Shown piece after piece: positions 43,691 to 52,599 of a stretch of DNA of 64,000 bases. How positions within the stretch are numbered: position 1 is the stretch's first letter; every line of letters begins with the position of its first letter. Under the pieces are notes generated by a model. It saw nothing but the letters and a program-made list of their open reading frames with translations, had not been told where the DNA came from and did not search any database. The stretch is taken from the NCBI RefSeq assembly GCF_013393945.1, contig NZ_CP040297.1:2310804-2374803 (forward strand). The letters are read 5' to 3'. This DNA comes from Nostoc sp. TCL26-01. GTDB taxonomy: Bacteria > Cyanobacteriota > Cyanobacteriia > Cyanobacteriales > Nostocaceae. A program made the position numbers and the translations under genes.

Positions 43691-44479
43691 ATGAAAGAAA
43701 CTTTAGAAAAAACTCAATTACTGCCTCTGCAAAAAGTTACATTTCCAGAAATTCCTCCAGCAACAACAGCAGAAATTATTACTTATTTACACCGTTCTTG
43801 CCAAATTGCTGAAATTGCTGTCAAGGCTGAACAGGATGCACTAATTTTAAATATCTGTGAGCAATTGCATCTGACTACTACGGATGAAGAATTACAAGCA
43901 GCCGGAGATCAATTTCGTTTAGAACACAAATTATTAGGAGCTTCTGAGACTTTATCATGGCTTTCAGTTCAACGTATTACAGTCGAAGATTGGTCTGATG
44001 GCATGAGATTATCTTTATTAAAACAGAAGCTAAAAGAATTACTTTTTGGAGAAATTGTTGATAATTACTATATCCAAAATCGGCAAAATTTTAGACGTGT
44101 AGCTCTATCTCAAATTTTAGTACGAGAACTAACACAGGCACAACAAATAGCCCAAGCAATTCAAGCAGAAAACGCTTCTTTCTGTGCTTTAGCACTAGAA
44201 CATTCTCAAGGTAAGCAATCTAAAGAAAACGGTGGTTTTGCGGGGATTCGCTTTTTTTCAGAACTGTTACCGGAAATTGCCACAGCTATTTCCCACGCCC
44301 AAGAAGGAGAACTGATAGGCCCTATCCAAACAAAACTTGGTTATCACATTCTGAGAGTTGAAAAGTTGTTTCCTCTTGAACTTACTCAATCCCTCAGAGA
44401 AGAAGTTTTAGAATCATTCTTGCAAGCTTGGTTACAAGGACAATTAAACTTTGCCCTTCCCAGCGACGAAAAGCTTTAA
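43691..44479 (+). CDS. Parvulin-type peptidyl-prolyl isomerase-like protein
   Basis: The 262-residue protein has no signal peptide. An N-terminal helical part (about 20-140) resembles the SurA/PrsA chaperone arm. A parvulin domain follows (about 145-240), with RRVALSQILVRELTQAQQIAQ, FCALALEHSQGKQSKENGGFAGI and GPIQTKLGYHILRVEKL. Such isomerases often occur in cyanobacterial bacteriocin loci beside secretion genes. Here it is the last gene of unit B, so a role in folding or presenting the precursor is likely, though unproven. Confidence 0.8.
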   Translation: MKETLEKTQLLPLQKVTFPEIPPATTAEIITYLHRSCQIAEIAVKAEQDALILNICEQLHLTTTDEELQAAGDQFRLEHKLLGASETLSWLSVQRITVEDWSDGMRLSLLKQKLKELLFGEIVDNYYIQNRQNFRRVALSQILVRELTQAQQIAQAIQAENASFCALALEHSQGKQSKENGGFAGIRFFSELLPEIATAISHAQEGELIGPIQTKLGYHILRVEKLFPLELTQSLREEVLESFLQAWLQGQLNFALPSDEKL

Positions 44480-44522
44480 TATTGACCAAAAGAATGGAAA
44501 TTCTGGAGCAAGCATTTGTCTC

Positions 44523-44615
44523 ATACCATTTCACGTTAATCATGATACACATGAATTATGTAGAGACGTTGCATTGCAACGTCTCTACTGTTTCACATTT
44601 AAAGGAAATTGGTAT
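44523..44615. mobile_element. 93-bp MITE-like element, right copy flanking RiPP unit B
   Basis: It is nearly identical and directly oriented relative to 41164-41256. The ATACCATTTC end lies 44 bp after the isomerase gene. After it, a 22-codon fragment (44636-44704, MNEEKVRSLLAKTTQAALRG) has no recognised match and may be a relic. Confidence 0.85.
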
Positions 44616-44800
44616 CACTCCAGACATTTAAGCTAATGAATGAGGAAAAAGTGCGATCGCTTTTAGCAAAAACGACACAAGCAGCATTGCGCGGCGAAGT
44701 TTAATCAGCGCATTCCATGTTACATAAATTGCAACAATCCCAGCTTTAGGTTTGACCTCGGTGATACTGATGGTTAATTACAACTATCTGGGGTGAGAGT

Positions 44801-45670
44801 ATGCAAACTTTAACTAAATCGAATCGTCAATCAGCTTTACTTGTTAGTGCCTTACTCGGCGGAGTAATTTTAACTAGCTGTTCATCTGTTACGCCATCAG
44901 CAAATCAAGCCAGCGCCCCAGCACCAGCACTTGAGACAGCTAATACTGTCGCTCAAAAAGCAGAAGCCGCACCTATACCGCGCGCACGTCCCCAGCTAAT
45001 TAAGAAGGCGGCAATAACTTTGATTGTCAATTCTGTAGACGAGAGTATTGATGCTGTTTCTCAACTCATCACTAAACAGCAAGGAGATTTAATCGGGTTA
45101 AACGAACGTCAACCCACAAAAGGTAACTCTCGTCATACAGCATCTATCCAGCTAAGAGTACCGCAAAATTTATTAGAACCCACTCTAGAAGAACTAGCTA
45201 AATTAGGCACAATCGAAAAGCGTAATATTACAGCAGAAGATGTAGGTAATCAGTTAGTAGATTTTCAAGCTAGATTAACTAATCTCAGGCAAACTGAAGC
45301 CAATCTGCAAAAAATCATGGATCGTTCAGGTTCTGTGAGAGATGTACTCAGTGTTGCTCAAGAACTCAGTAATGTGAGACAATCTATTGAGCAAATTGAC
45401 GCTCAAATCAAAAATTTACAAAATCAAGTTGCCTACTCGACAATTACCCTCAGCCTAGAAGCAGCTGTGTCAAGCACCAGTCCTCAACGAGCTGTAGGTT
45501 CCCAAATTCAACAAACTTGGAATAACTCTACCCAATCCTTAGCTGATTTTACTATTAGCCTACTCAAATTAGGTATTTGGTTACTTGTGTATAGTCCCTA
45601 TTTTCTCATTCTGGTTGCTGGTGGCTATGCCATTTATCGTTGGCGGCGGAATCAGTTGACTAGTCAATAG
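44801..45670 (+). CDS. DUF4349 lipoprotein
   Basis: The 289-residue protein has a lipoprotein signal with lipobox LTSC (Cys27) and an Ala/Pro-rich spacer. The DUF4349 region (PF14257, about 65-215) has ITLIVNSVDESIDAVSQLI, SIQLRVPQNLLEPTLEEL, and a coiled coil LTNLRQTEANLQKIM...LSNVRQSIEQIDAQIKNL. A C-terminal membrane helix (about 258-280) precedes a basic end (RWRRNQL). It is therefore anchored by lipid and helix. The family's function is unknown. It is not obviously part of the RiPP locus. Confidence 0.85.
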   Translation: MQTLTKSNRQSALLVSALLGGVILTSCSSVTPSANQASAPAPALETANTVAQKAEAAPIPRARPQLIKKAAITLIVNSVDESIDAVSQLITKQQGDLIGLNERQPTKGNSRHTASIQLRVPQNLLEPTLEELAKLGTIEKRNITAEDVGNQLVDFQARLTNLRQTEANLQKIMDRSGSVRDVLSVAQELSNVRQSIEQIDAQIKNLQNQVAYSTITLSLEAAVSSTSPQRAVGSQIQQTWNNSTQSLADFTISLLKLGIWLLVYSPYFLILVAGGYAIYRWRRNQLTSQ

Positions 45671-45900
45671 TCAATAGTCAATAGTCAATAGTCAATAGTC
45701 ATTATTTCTTCATTTTGAATTTTGCGGAAAGTTCTGTAGGCGGGTTTCCCACCGTAGGAACGCCACTTGCTATAAGCCGGGAAACCCGACGGCAGTTGCT
45801 ACAAGTCGGCAAAGCCGCCCAATGCACTGCCTCTCCAACGCAGTGGCTCAACTTTTCAAGACGAATTTTGAATTTTGAATTGATTTTGCACTCTCTCACT
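45661..45900. repeat. TCAATAG heptamers and dispersed palindromic repeat
   Basis: Six copies of the 7-mer AGTCAAT begin at the DUF4349 stop. At 45739-45790 GGGTTTCCCACC...CGCCACTTGCTAT...GGGAAACCCG matches repeats at 27764 and 35009. AATTTTGAATTTTGAATT copies occur at 45865-45885. No gene seen in 45671-46007. Confidence 0.75.
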
Positions 45901-46007
45901 CACTACTCACCTGCATATTTCTCAGGAATGTACTAATTGAAACGACATAATGGGACTGATGAATGCCAAGATCAGAATGAGGATGTCATAAGGGTATTGA
46001 AAGTCAT

Positions 46008-47540
46008 ATGCCAGAAATACACCAATCAATTGCTCAACACTATCATGAACGTACTAAGTATGACCCTGAGACCCTTGCTGCTAAAAGTCAGAGGATAGAT
46101 TGGGCTAAACAGCCAGTACCATTTAAAGAATACAGAATTGGTACTGATATCGATCTCAAACCTTACTTGCAAGAAACAACAGAGGCATTTATCGATGATC
46201 CTCAAGGGCAATGGTGGCGGAGGCTATCGCGGTTACTGTTTCGTAGCTATGGATTAACGGCGAGAATTCCTTCTATGGGTAGTGCAGTATATTTACGGGC
46301 TGCACCCAGCGCTGGAGGATTATATCCAGCAGAAGTGTATGTTGTTTCTCGTGGCACACCTTTATTAGCGGCTGGGCTGTATAACTATCAGTGTCGGACT
46401 CATTCTCTGATACAATATTGGGAAAGTAATGTTTGGCAAAGATTACAAGAGGCTTGTTTTTGGCATCCTGTTTTAGAAAGTACCCAGTTGGCTATTGTTG
46501 TCACGGCAGTTTTCTATCGTTCAGCTTGGCGATATGAAGATCGAGCTTATCGACGAATTTGTCTAGATACTGGACATCTGTTAGGTAATATCGAGTTAGC
46601 AGCAGGGATTAATGATTACCGTCCACACTTGATTGGTGGTTTCATTGATGAAGCGGTTAATGATTTATTGTACATTGATCCGCAACAGGAAGGAGCGATC
46701 GCTGTTTTACCTCTGGCAGACTTATTAGATATCAAGCAAAATTTACCTTGCGGATGTACTGCTTTACCTTCAGCTACAGAAACTCATTATCCCCAAATTC
46801 CTGATGGGGAATTGCTCAAATATTTTCATCGTTATACACAAATTTCTCCTAGTATTACTGGCAAATTAAATTTACCAGCCGTCAAACAAGAAAGATCCTT
46901 AGAGGATAAGTATAACTTTCCTTTCTGCTCGAAAATTCCCACTTTCACCACACCAATATATTGGGGTGAAAAACTTTCAGACTTAGAGATCACCATGCAC
47001 AAGCGACGTTCTACCCGCGCTTATAGTGGTGAGGATTTTACCTTTGATGAACTCAAAGCTTTACTTGATTTTACCTATCAACCCCAAAATTATATTGACC
47101 AACATCTTGATAACTCTCCCGACTACTTCGACTTGAACTTAATCGAAACCTTTATTGTAGTTTCCGGGATTCAAGGATTGGAAGCAGGTTGTTACTATTA
47201 CGCGCCCAAAGCTCAAGAATTAAGGCAAATCCGGTTTAAAAACTTCCGCACAGAGTTACACTTTCTCTGCTTGGGACAAGAACTAGGGCGAGATGCTGGC
47301 GCTGTACTTTTTCATACATCAGACCTAAAATCTGCGATCGCTCAATATGGCGATCGCGTTTACCGTTATCTCCACATGGACGCTGGACATTTAGGACAAC
47401 GACTCAATTTAGCCGCCATTCACCTGAATTTAGGTGTCAGTGGCATCGGTGGCTTCTTCGACGATCAAGTCAACGAAGTCTTAGGAATTCCCACTGATGA
47501 AGCAGTGCTTTATATTACAACATTAGGTAAACCAAGATGA
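46008..47540 (+). CDS. SagB/ThcOx-type dehydrogenase with two nitroreductase domains
   Basis: The 510-residue flavoprotein carries two nitroreductase-fold domains. Domain 1 (about 60-245) has YLRAAPSAGGLYPAEVYVV, the FMN-binding pattern of SagB/ThcOx enzymes, then DTGHLLGNIELAA. Domain 2 (about 320-510) starts MHKRRSTRAYSGEDF and ends with MDAGHLGQRLNLAAIHLNLG and ITTLGKP. SagB enzymes oxidise azolines in azole RiPPs, but no YcaO gene is nearby and this double-domain form is common as a stand-alone cyanobacterial gene. A link to the RiPP locus 1.5 kb upstream is only positional. Confidence 0.82.
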   Translation: MPEIHQSIAQHYHERTKYDPETLAAKSQRIDWAKQPVPFKEYRIGTDIDLKPYLQETTEAFIDDPQGQWWRRLSRLLFRSYGLTARIPSMGSAVYLRAAPSAGGLYPAEVYVVSRGTPLLAAGLYNYQCRTHSLIQYWESNVWQRLQEACFWHPVLESTQLAIVVTAVFYRSAWRYEDRAYRRICLDTGHLLGNIELAAGINDYRPHLIGGFIDEAVNDLLYIDPQQEGAIAVLPLADLLDIKQNLPCGCTALPSATETHYPQIPDGELLKYFHRYTQISPSITGKLNLPAVKQERSLEDKYNFPFCSKIPTFTTPIYWGEKLSDLEITMHKRRSTRAYSGEDFTFDELKALLDFTYQPQNYIDQHLDNSPDYFDLNLIETFIVVSGIQGLEAGCYYYAPKAQELRQIRFKNFRTELHFLCLGQELGRDAGAVLFHTSDLKSAIAQYGDRVYRYLHMDAGHLGQRLNLAAIHLNLGVSGIGGFFDDQVNEVLGIPTDEAVLYITTLGKPR

Positions 47541-47695
47541 GGGAGTGAGAGAGTGAGGGAGTGCTGAGTGCTGTTAGCGGTAGCGGGGCGTTTAGCCCGT
47601 GCTGAGTGAGAGACTGCTGAGTGCTGAGTGCTGAGTATAGGACTGTTGACTATTGACTATTGACTATTGACTATTGACTATTGACTATTGACTAT
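47541..47695. repeat. Heptameric repeats with 38-bp unit
   Basis: GAGTGAGG and GTGCTGA 7-mers flank a 38-bp unit at 47570-47607 identical in its core to 3221-3258. Seven tandem TTGACTA copies then run to the phoD stop codon; the last repeat reaches the stop. Confidence 0.9.
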
Positions 47696-49278
47696 TCCGG
47701 CACTAAATCCACACTGTAGAGAATCTTGCCCTCTAAATTGTGTAGTTTGACAGTCATCACTTGAGTTTGACCGTCAATTTTGACTGTACCAAAAAATTGT
47801 AGACCTTCTTTAGGCGATCGATTGGGTTTCATGTCTGGGGAAACGCTTTGAAATTTGACTTCTGGCCCAAAGGTGTTGTCTAGTTTATTTGGCCCGAATG
47901 TCCCAGAATTCATGGGGCCGGCAACAAATTCCCAAAAGGGTCGGAAATCGGTAAACTGTGCTTGATTGGGGTTGTAATAGTGGGCGGCGGCGTAGTGAAC
48001 ATCTGCTGTTAACAAAACTACGTTACGGATATTATTGCGTTGAATAAATTGCAACAAATCAGCCAACTCTAGTTCTCTTCCCAACGCTTTACCATCACCG
48101 TTAGCAAAGTTTTCAAAGTTAGTCTTCCCATCAGGAACTATTAAGCCTATTGGCATATCGCTGGCGATGATTTTCCACGTGGCTGTGGATTTTTGCAACT
48201 GACTTTTTAACCAACTTATTTGGGGGTTGCCGAGAAATGCGGTTGCCCGACTAGCGACTGGTTGGCGATTTGGTGAATTTGCACCCCGGTAACTGCGTTC
48301 GTCTAGCATGAAGATTTCCAGTGAGGAACCGTGCTGGAAGGAACGATAAATTCGTTTGGGGTCTTGGGGATGGGAACGAATGGGGGTGTATTCTAAGAAT
48401 GCTTGTCTGGCGCGTCTGGCTAAAACAGAGACGCTTTTGACTTTGTAGCGATCGTCTTCTAATATTTGACTGGGATACCAATTGTTTCTAACTTCGTGGT
48501 CGTCCCATTGGACTAGTTGCGGTATCTCTGCGTTAAAGCGACGCACATTCTCATCCAGAAGATTATAAATATAATTGCCTCGAAATTCTTTGAGGGTTTC
48601 AGCAACCTTCGATTTTTCTGGAGTTGTTAAGTTTTGCCAAATACTACCGTCATCTAATTTGACTGCTGATTGTATCGGTACGTCAGCATAAATGTAGTCA
48701 CCAGAATGGATAAAAAAGTCCGGTTTAAGTCGTCGAATGGTTTCGTAAATTTTCATCCCACCCCATTCGGGATTTATACCCCAACCTTGGCCTGCGGTGT
48801 CTCCTGACCAAGCAAAAAAAATATCGCCTTGGTTCTGGGGAGGTGTGCGCAATTGACCAATCACGGGTGCGCTATAAATATTAGGGTCGGCTAAATCTTG
48901 AAAGATGACTCGGTAGAATATTTGTTGACTGGGGGGCAAATTATTCAAATAGGCTCGTGCGGTGAAGTCGGTGTTAGCTAAAGCTTGTTGCCCCAAAACT
49001 CGATTCAAATCACGAAAAGATTCATTTGCGGAATATTCTACAATTAAGCGGGCAGGGCGATCGCTCCGACTCCAAATTACAGCACTGTTACCACTAATAT
49101 CACCACTAGCTACACCATGAGAAATTCTTGGCCGTAGCTTATCTGATGTAATTAGCCCTGGTGTTTGGGTCAAACCGGACTTAGCAAACAGGTTTGTTGC
49201 TATGATACTACTGCCTGTTAATAACGAGCGCATAATGAATTGACGACGCTTTAGCTTTTGAGTCGAGTTTGTTTCCAT
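47692..49278 (-). CDS. phoD: PhoD-family alkaline phosphatase/phosphodiesterase
   Basis: The 528-residue exported enzyme has a Tat signal (KLKRRQFIMRSLLTGSSII). A fibronectin-like N-terminal domain (RISHGVASGDISGNSAVIWSR) precedes the metallophosphatase domain, with WSGDTAG, HSGDYIYAD, VQWDDHEVRNNW, EIFMLDERSYRG and LTADVHYAAAHY. These fit the Fe/Ca site of PhoD. It releases phosphate from phosphomono- and diesters in the periplasm. Regulation by phosphate is expected, but no Pho box was identified by eye in the 885-bp upstream gap. Confidence 0.92.
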   Translation of the reverse strand: METNSTQKLKRRQFIMRSLLTGSSIIATNLFAKSGLTQTPGLITSDKLRPRISHGVASGDISGNSAVIWSRSDRPARLIVEYSANESFRDLNRVLGQQALANTDFTARAYLNNLPPSQQIFYRVIFQDLADPNIYSAPVIGQLRTPPQNQGDIFFAWSGDTAGQGWGINPEWGGMKIYETIRRLKPDFFIHSGDYIYADVPIQSAVKLDDGSIWQNLTTPEKSKVAETLKEFRGNYIYNLLDENVRRFNAEIPQLVQWDDHEVRNNWYPSQILEDDRYKVKSVSVLARRARQAFLEYTPIRSHPQDPKRIYRSFQHGSSLEIFMLDERSYRGANSPNRQPVASRATAFLGNPQISWLKSQLQKSTATWKIIASDMPIGLIVPDGKTNFENFANGDGKALGRELELADLLQFIQRNNIRNVVLLTADVHYAAAHYYNPNQAQFTDFRPFWEFVAGPMNSGTFGPNKLDNTFGPEVKFQSVSPDMKPNRSPKEGLQFFGTVKIDGQTQVMTVKLHNLEGKILYSVDLVPE

Positions 49279-50163
49279 AAATTTTCCACTTAGGTTACAA
49301 GTACTACTTAGTATCTAACTCAATACATTGTAAGAAGACATATTAAATCAATTCATTTACTATTGTGCGTATAATAAAGTACATTGTAATAACAAGCTAT
49401 GCAATATATCTCCAGAGTAAAAAAATCTCCTGAGCAAAATCGCACAAGCCCATAATCCTCCCAGATATCAATTAATCAATAATATTGACCAGGAAAGCCC
49501 TATTTAATTGTAAAAAACTCAGGACAACTTGAAAAGCTTTCTTTACCGTTTTCTATTAGCTGCTTATGCAGATAATGATGGCTAATCCTCCCCCAAGGGA
49601 TACAGAAATTAAAGCCTATTCCTACATATTTCTCTAAATTTATCTTAAACATAATCTCCGAATAGGTAAAATTTTTAATAAAAGTAATTATTTATGTTGC
49701 ACAAGCTAGCTGAAGTCTGCTAAAAATTTTAGTAGGGGAATATTTATATGTGTAGATGGGCTACTCAGATGTACTTTAGCGACCGACTGACCTATAGCAG
49801 TGAACAGGAAATAAGGAAGAAATAACCGAGTTGAAAGCCTATTGACATAGAGCTTGCTATTTGCTCTTAAGTTTTGTACTTTATTGGACTGAAATCTGCT
49901 ATAAAATTGTATTTAGTGATAGTTTTTATCAACTGTGGGGAATAATATCTGGTTTGTTAAAGAGCATTGCAAAATTCACATATCACAAAGGCTATTATAG
50001 ATATAAAATCGTTTTAATGAACAATTAGTTAGCTGATAGATAACACAATTTGAAATAAAATAGTTAAAAATCTCACTTGTCTCTGATAGGTGAATTCAAT
50101 CAGAATTTTTTTATTAGAAGTCTAGTAAGTCAAAATTATTTCACAAACAAGCCATAAGTAATA
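49279..50163. other. 885-bp intergenic region between divergent phoD and photoreceptor kinase
   Basis: The region is strongly AT-rich. Only two very short ORFs occur (for example 49749-49826, 25 codons) and neither has family resemblance. Both promoters must be here. No repeat, tRNA or clear hairpin seen. Confidence 0.45.
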
Positions 50164-52578
50164 ATGTTGTTCCCTGACAATGAAGACCAACGTCTACAAT
50201 CACTCAATCAATATCACATTTTAGATACGCCACCAGAAGAAGTTTTTGACGATTTAGTCCAACTAGCTACAGATATTTGTCAGACACCAATTGCTGTAAT
50301 TAGCTTTTTAGATGCTGATAGAGAATGGTTTAAGTCAAAAGTGGGAATTAAGGAATCAGAAATCTCTCGCCATCTTGGTTTTGCTACTCATACAATTTTG
50401 CAAAATGAAATATTAATTATTCCCGATACATGGCAAGATGAGAGATTTGCTAACAATCCTATTGTCAGAGCAGAACCCAATCTTCGGTTTTATGCTGGAG
50501 TTCCCTTAGTTAATTCTCATGGTTTTGTCTTGGGTAGTTTGGCTGTCATCGACACTAGTCCGCGTAACTTGAGCTTGCGGAAACAAACAGCACTCCAACG
50601 TTTAGCTCGTCAAGTAATGCGGCACTTAGAACTACATCAAGTCAAACAAAATCTCCAAAAAAGTGAGGATAGATTCAGAACAATTCTGGAAGCGATTCCT
50701 GTTCCTTTAGTAATTTCTCGTATTTTCGATGGGTTAATCTTATATGCTAATTCCGAGTTTTGCAAAACATTTAATTTTCCTCAAAGAAATTTAACTGAAT
50801 TAACGACTTCAGATTTATATCAAAATCCAGATGATCGCCGACAAATATTAGAAGCGCTGAGTCACAATGGTTCACTCCACAATTATGATATTCAACTCAA
50901 AAGAGCAGACGGAAACTCTTTGTGGGCGATCGCTTCCATTCAGTATTTAAACTTTAACAATGAATATGCTGTTTTAAAGATTCTGCACGACATTACAGAG
51001 CGCAAGCAAGTAGAAGCTGAGTTACAAGCACAAAATTCACTTTTACAAAGTATTTTTGAGCGAATTCCTTTAATGATCGCTCTTGGTAATCGAGAAGGGA
51101 AAATAAACTGGGTTAACCAAGAATTAGAAAATGTTTTAGGTTGGAGTTTAGAAGATTTCCAAAATCGTGATGTATTTGCTGAGTTATGTCCTAATACTCA
51201 ATATCGTCAGTCTGTAATTAATTTTATTCAAGCAGCAGAACGTGTTTGGGGTGATTTCAAAACTCATTTGCGCGATGGCAGGGTATTAGATACTTCTTGG
51301 ACGAATATCAGTCTGCCTAATGAACAAATCATTGGTATTGGGCAGGATATCACAACTCGTAAACAAACTGAACGAGCGTTGAAGGCACAGATTGAGCAAG
51401 AGCAATTAATGCGCTCAATTACTCAAAGAATTCGTCAATCTTTACATCTGCAAGATATTCTCAATTCTACAGTTAAAGAAATCAAAGATTTGCTAGGGGT
51501 TGATCGAGTTTTGGTTTATCAATTTGCCCCAGATATGAGTGGTAGAATTGTTGCGGAATCTATAGAACCTGGATGGACGGTGGCTTTAAATGTAGAGATT
51601 GAAGATACTTGTTTCCAAACAGGAGGAGGAGAAGAATATTATCAAGGACGCAAACGAGCGATCGCTAATATTTATCATGCTGGATTGACTGATTGTCATA
51701 TTAATTTATTAGAACAATTTCAAGTCAAAGCTAATTTAGTTGTCCCTATTCTCTTAGAAGTGAGCGAGGAGAGTTCTAAACCTAGTTTATGGGGTTTATT
51801 AGTTGCTCACCAATGTTCTCATCCAAGACAATGGGAAGAACATGAACTAGATTTACTAGATCAACTTTCTGTGCCGATTGCGATCGCTATTCAACAATCA
51901 AGTATACTCCAGCAAGCACAAAATGAATTAGTAGAACGGCAAAAAGCGGAAGTTAGTTTAAGAAGTGCCTTGGCAGAAAAAGAAATTTTACTCAAAGAAG
52001 TTCATCATCGAGTAAAAAATAATTTGCAAATAGTTTCTGGATTGTTACTACTGCATTCTCAAAGCCTCAAAGATCCAGAGTTAATTAGAACTCTCCAGGA
52101 AAGTCAAAACCGTGTTGAGTCCATCTCTTTAATTCATAAAAACTTATATACTTCCCCAAATATTGGACAAATTGATGTTGCTGACTACGTGAATAATTTA
52201 GCCACGAGTATTCTAATGTCCTATCAATCTGATCCAGCAAAAATTAAGTTACTCACTAATATTAGTTCAATTAATTTGAATGTTGATCAAGCGATCGCCT
52301 GTGGTTTGATCATCAACGAATTACTTTCTAACTCTCTGAAGCACGCTTTTTTGCAGCAAACACAAGGCAAAATTAATATCGAATTACAAAAGGTTGGTGA
52401 AAACATTGAGTTAATTGTCAAAGATAACGGTATTGGCTTACCAGATAGTATAGATTGGCGTAATACAAATTCTTTAGGTCTTTCATTGGTTTATGACTTA
52501 GCAGTAGAGCAATTAGAAGGCACTGTTACAGTTAAAAGTCAACATGGCACAGTGTTTAAAATTAAATTTCCCCAATAA
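50164..52578 (+). CDS. GAF-PAS-PAS-GAF sensor histidine kinase with a DXCF-type cyanobacteriochrome domain
   Basis: The 804-residue cytosolic kinase has GAF1 (about 15-160), two PAS domains (about 165-285 and 290-405), GAF2 (about 420-590), HisKA_2 (EVHHRVKNNLQIVSGLLLLHS) and HATPase (NELLSNSLKHAF, DNGIGLPD). GAF2 carries both cysteines of a dual-Cys cyanobacteriochrome: Cys483 in DTCF and Cys511 in LTDCHINLLEQF. The 28-residue spacing equals that of TePixJ. YYQGR and VKANLVVPI also match. It is probably a blue/green-type bilin photoreceptor. The response regulator-kinase 21 bp downstream is the likely partner. Bilin binding is inferred. Confidence 0.88.
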   Translation: MLFPDNEDQRLQSLNQYHILDTPPEEVFDDLVQLATDICQTPIAVISFLDADREWFKSKVGIKESEISRHLGFATHTILQNEILIIPDTWQDERFANNPIVRAEPNLRFYAGVPLVNSHGFVLGSLAVIDTSPRNLSLRKQTALQRLARQVMRHLELHQVKQNLQKSEDRFRTILEAIPVPLVISRIFDGLILYANSEFCKTFNFPQRNLTELTTSDLYQNPDDRRQILEALSHNGSLHNYDIQLKRADGNSLWAIASIQYLNFNNEYAVLKILHDITERKQVEAELQAQNSLLQSIFERIPLMIALGNREGKINWVNQELENVLGWSLEDFQNRDVFAELCPNTQYRQSVINFIQAAERVWGDFKTHLRDGRVLDTSWTNISLPNEQIIGIGQDITTRKQTERALKAQIEQEQLMRSITQRIRQSLHLQDILNSTVKEIKDLLGVDRVLVYQFAPDMSGRIVAESIEPGWTVALNVEIEDTCFQTGGGEEYYQGRKRAIANIYHAGLTDCHINLLEQFQVKANLVVPILLEVSEESSKPSLWGLLVAHQCSHPRQWEEHELDLLDQLSVPIAIAIQQSSILQQAQNELVERQKAEVSLRSALAEKEILLKEVHHRVKNNLQIVSGLLLLHSQSLKDPELIRTLQESQNRVESISLIHKNLYTSPNIGQIDVADYVNNLATSILMSYQSDPAKIKLLTNISSINLNVDQAIACGLIINELLSNSLKHAFLQQTQGKINIELQKVGENIELIVKDNGIGLPDSIDWRNTNSLGLSLVYDLAVEQLEGTVTVKSQHGTVFKIKFPQ

Positions 52579-52599
52579 TTTTACATTAGTAAATAGATA

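Noticed and set aside
44636..44704. 22-codon ORF after the right 93-bp element
   Set aside because: Too short, unrecognised and adjacent to a mobile element; more likely a gene relic than a functional peptide.
46008..47540. SagB/ThcOx enzyme as part of the RiPP pathway
   Set aside because: No YcaO or azole-type precursor is present. A DUF4349 gene and repeats separate it from unit B, and this double-domain form is often stand-alone in cyanobacteria.
49749..49826. 25-codon ORF (MCRWATQMYFSDRLTYSSEQ start) in the phoD upstream gap
   Set aside because: It has no ribosome site and no family resemblance, and such ORFs are expected by chance in AT-rich DNA.
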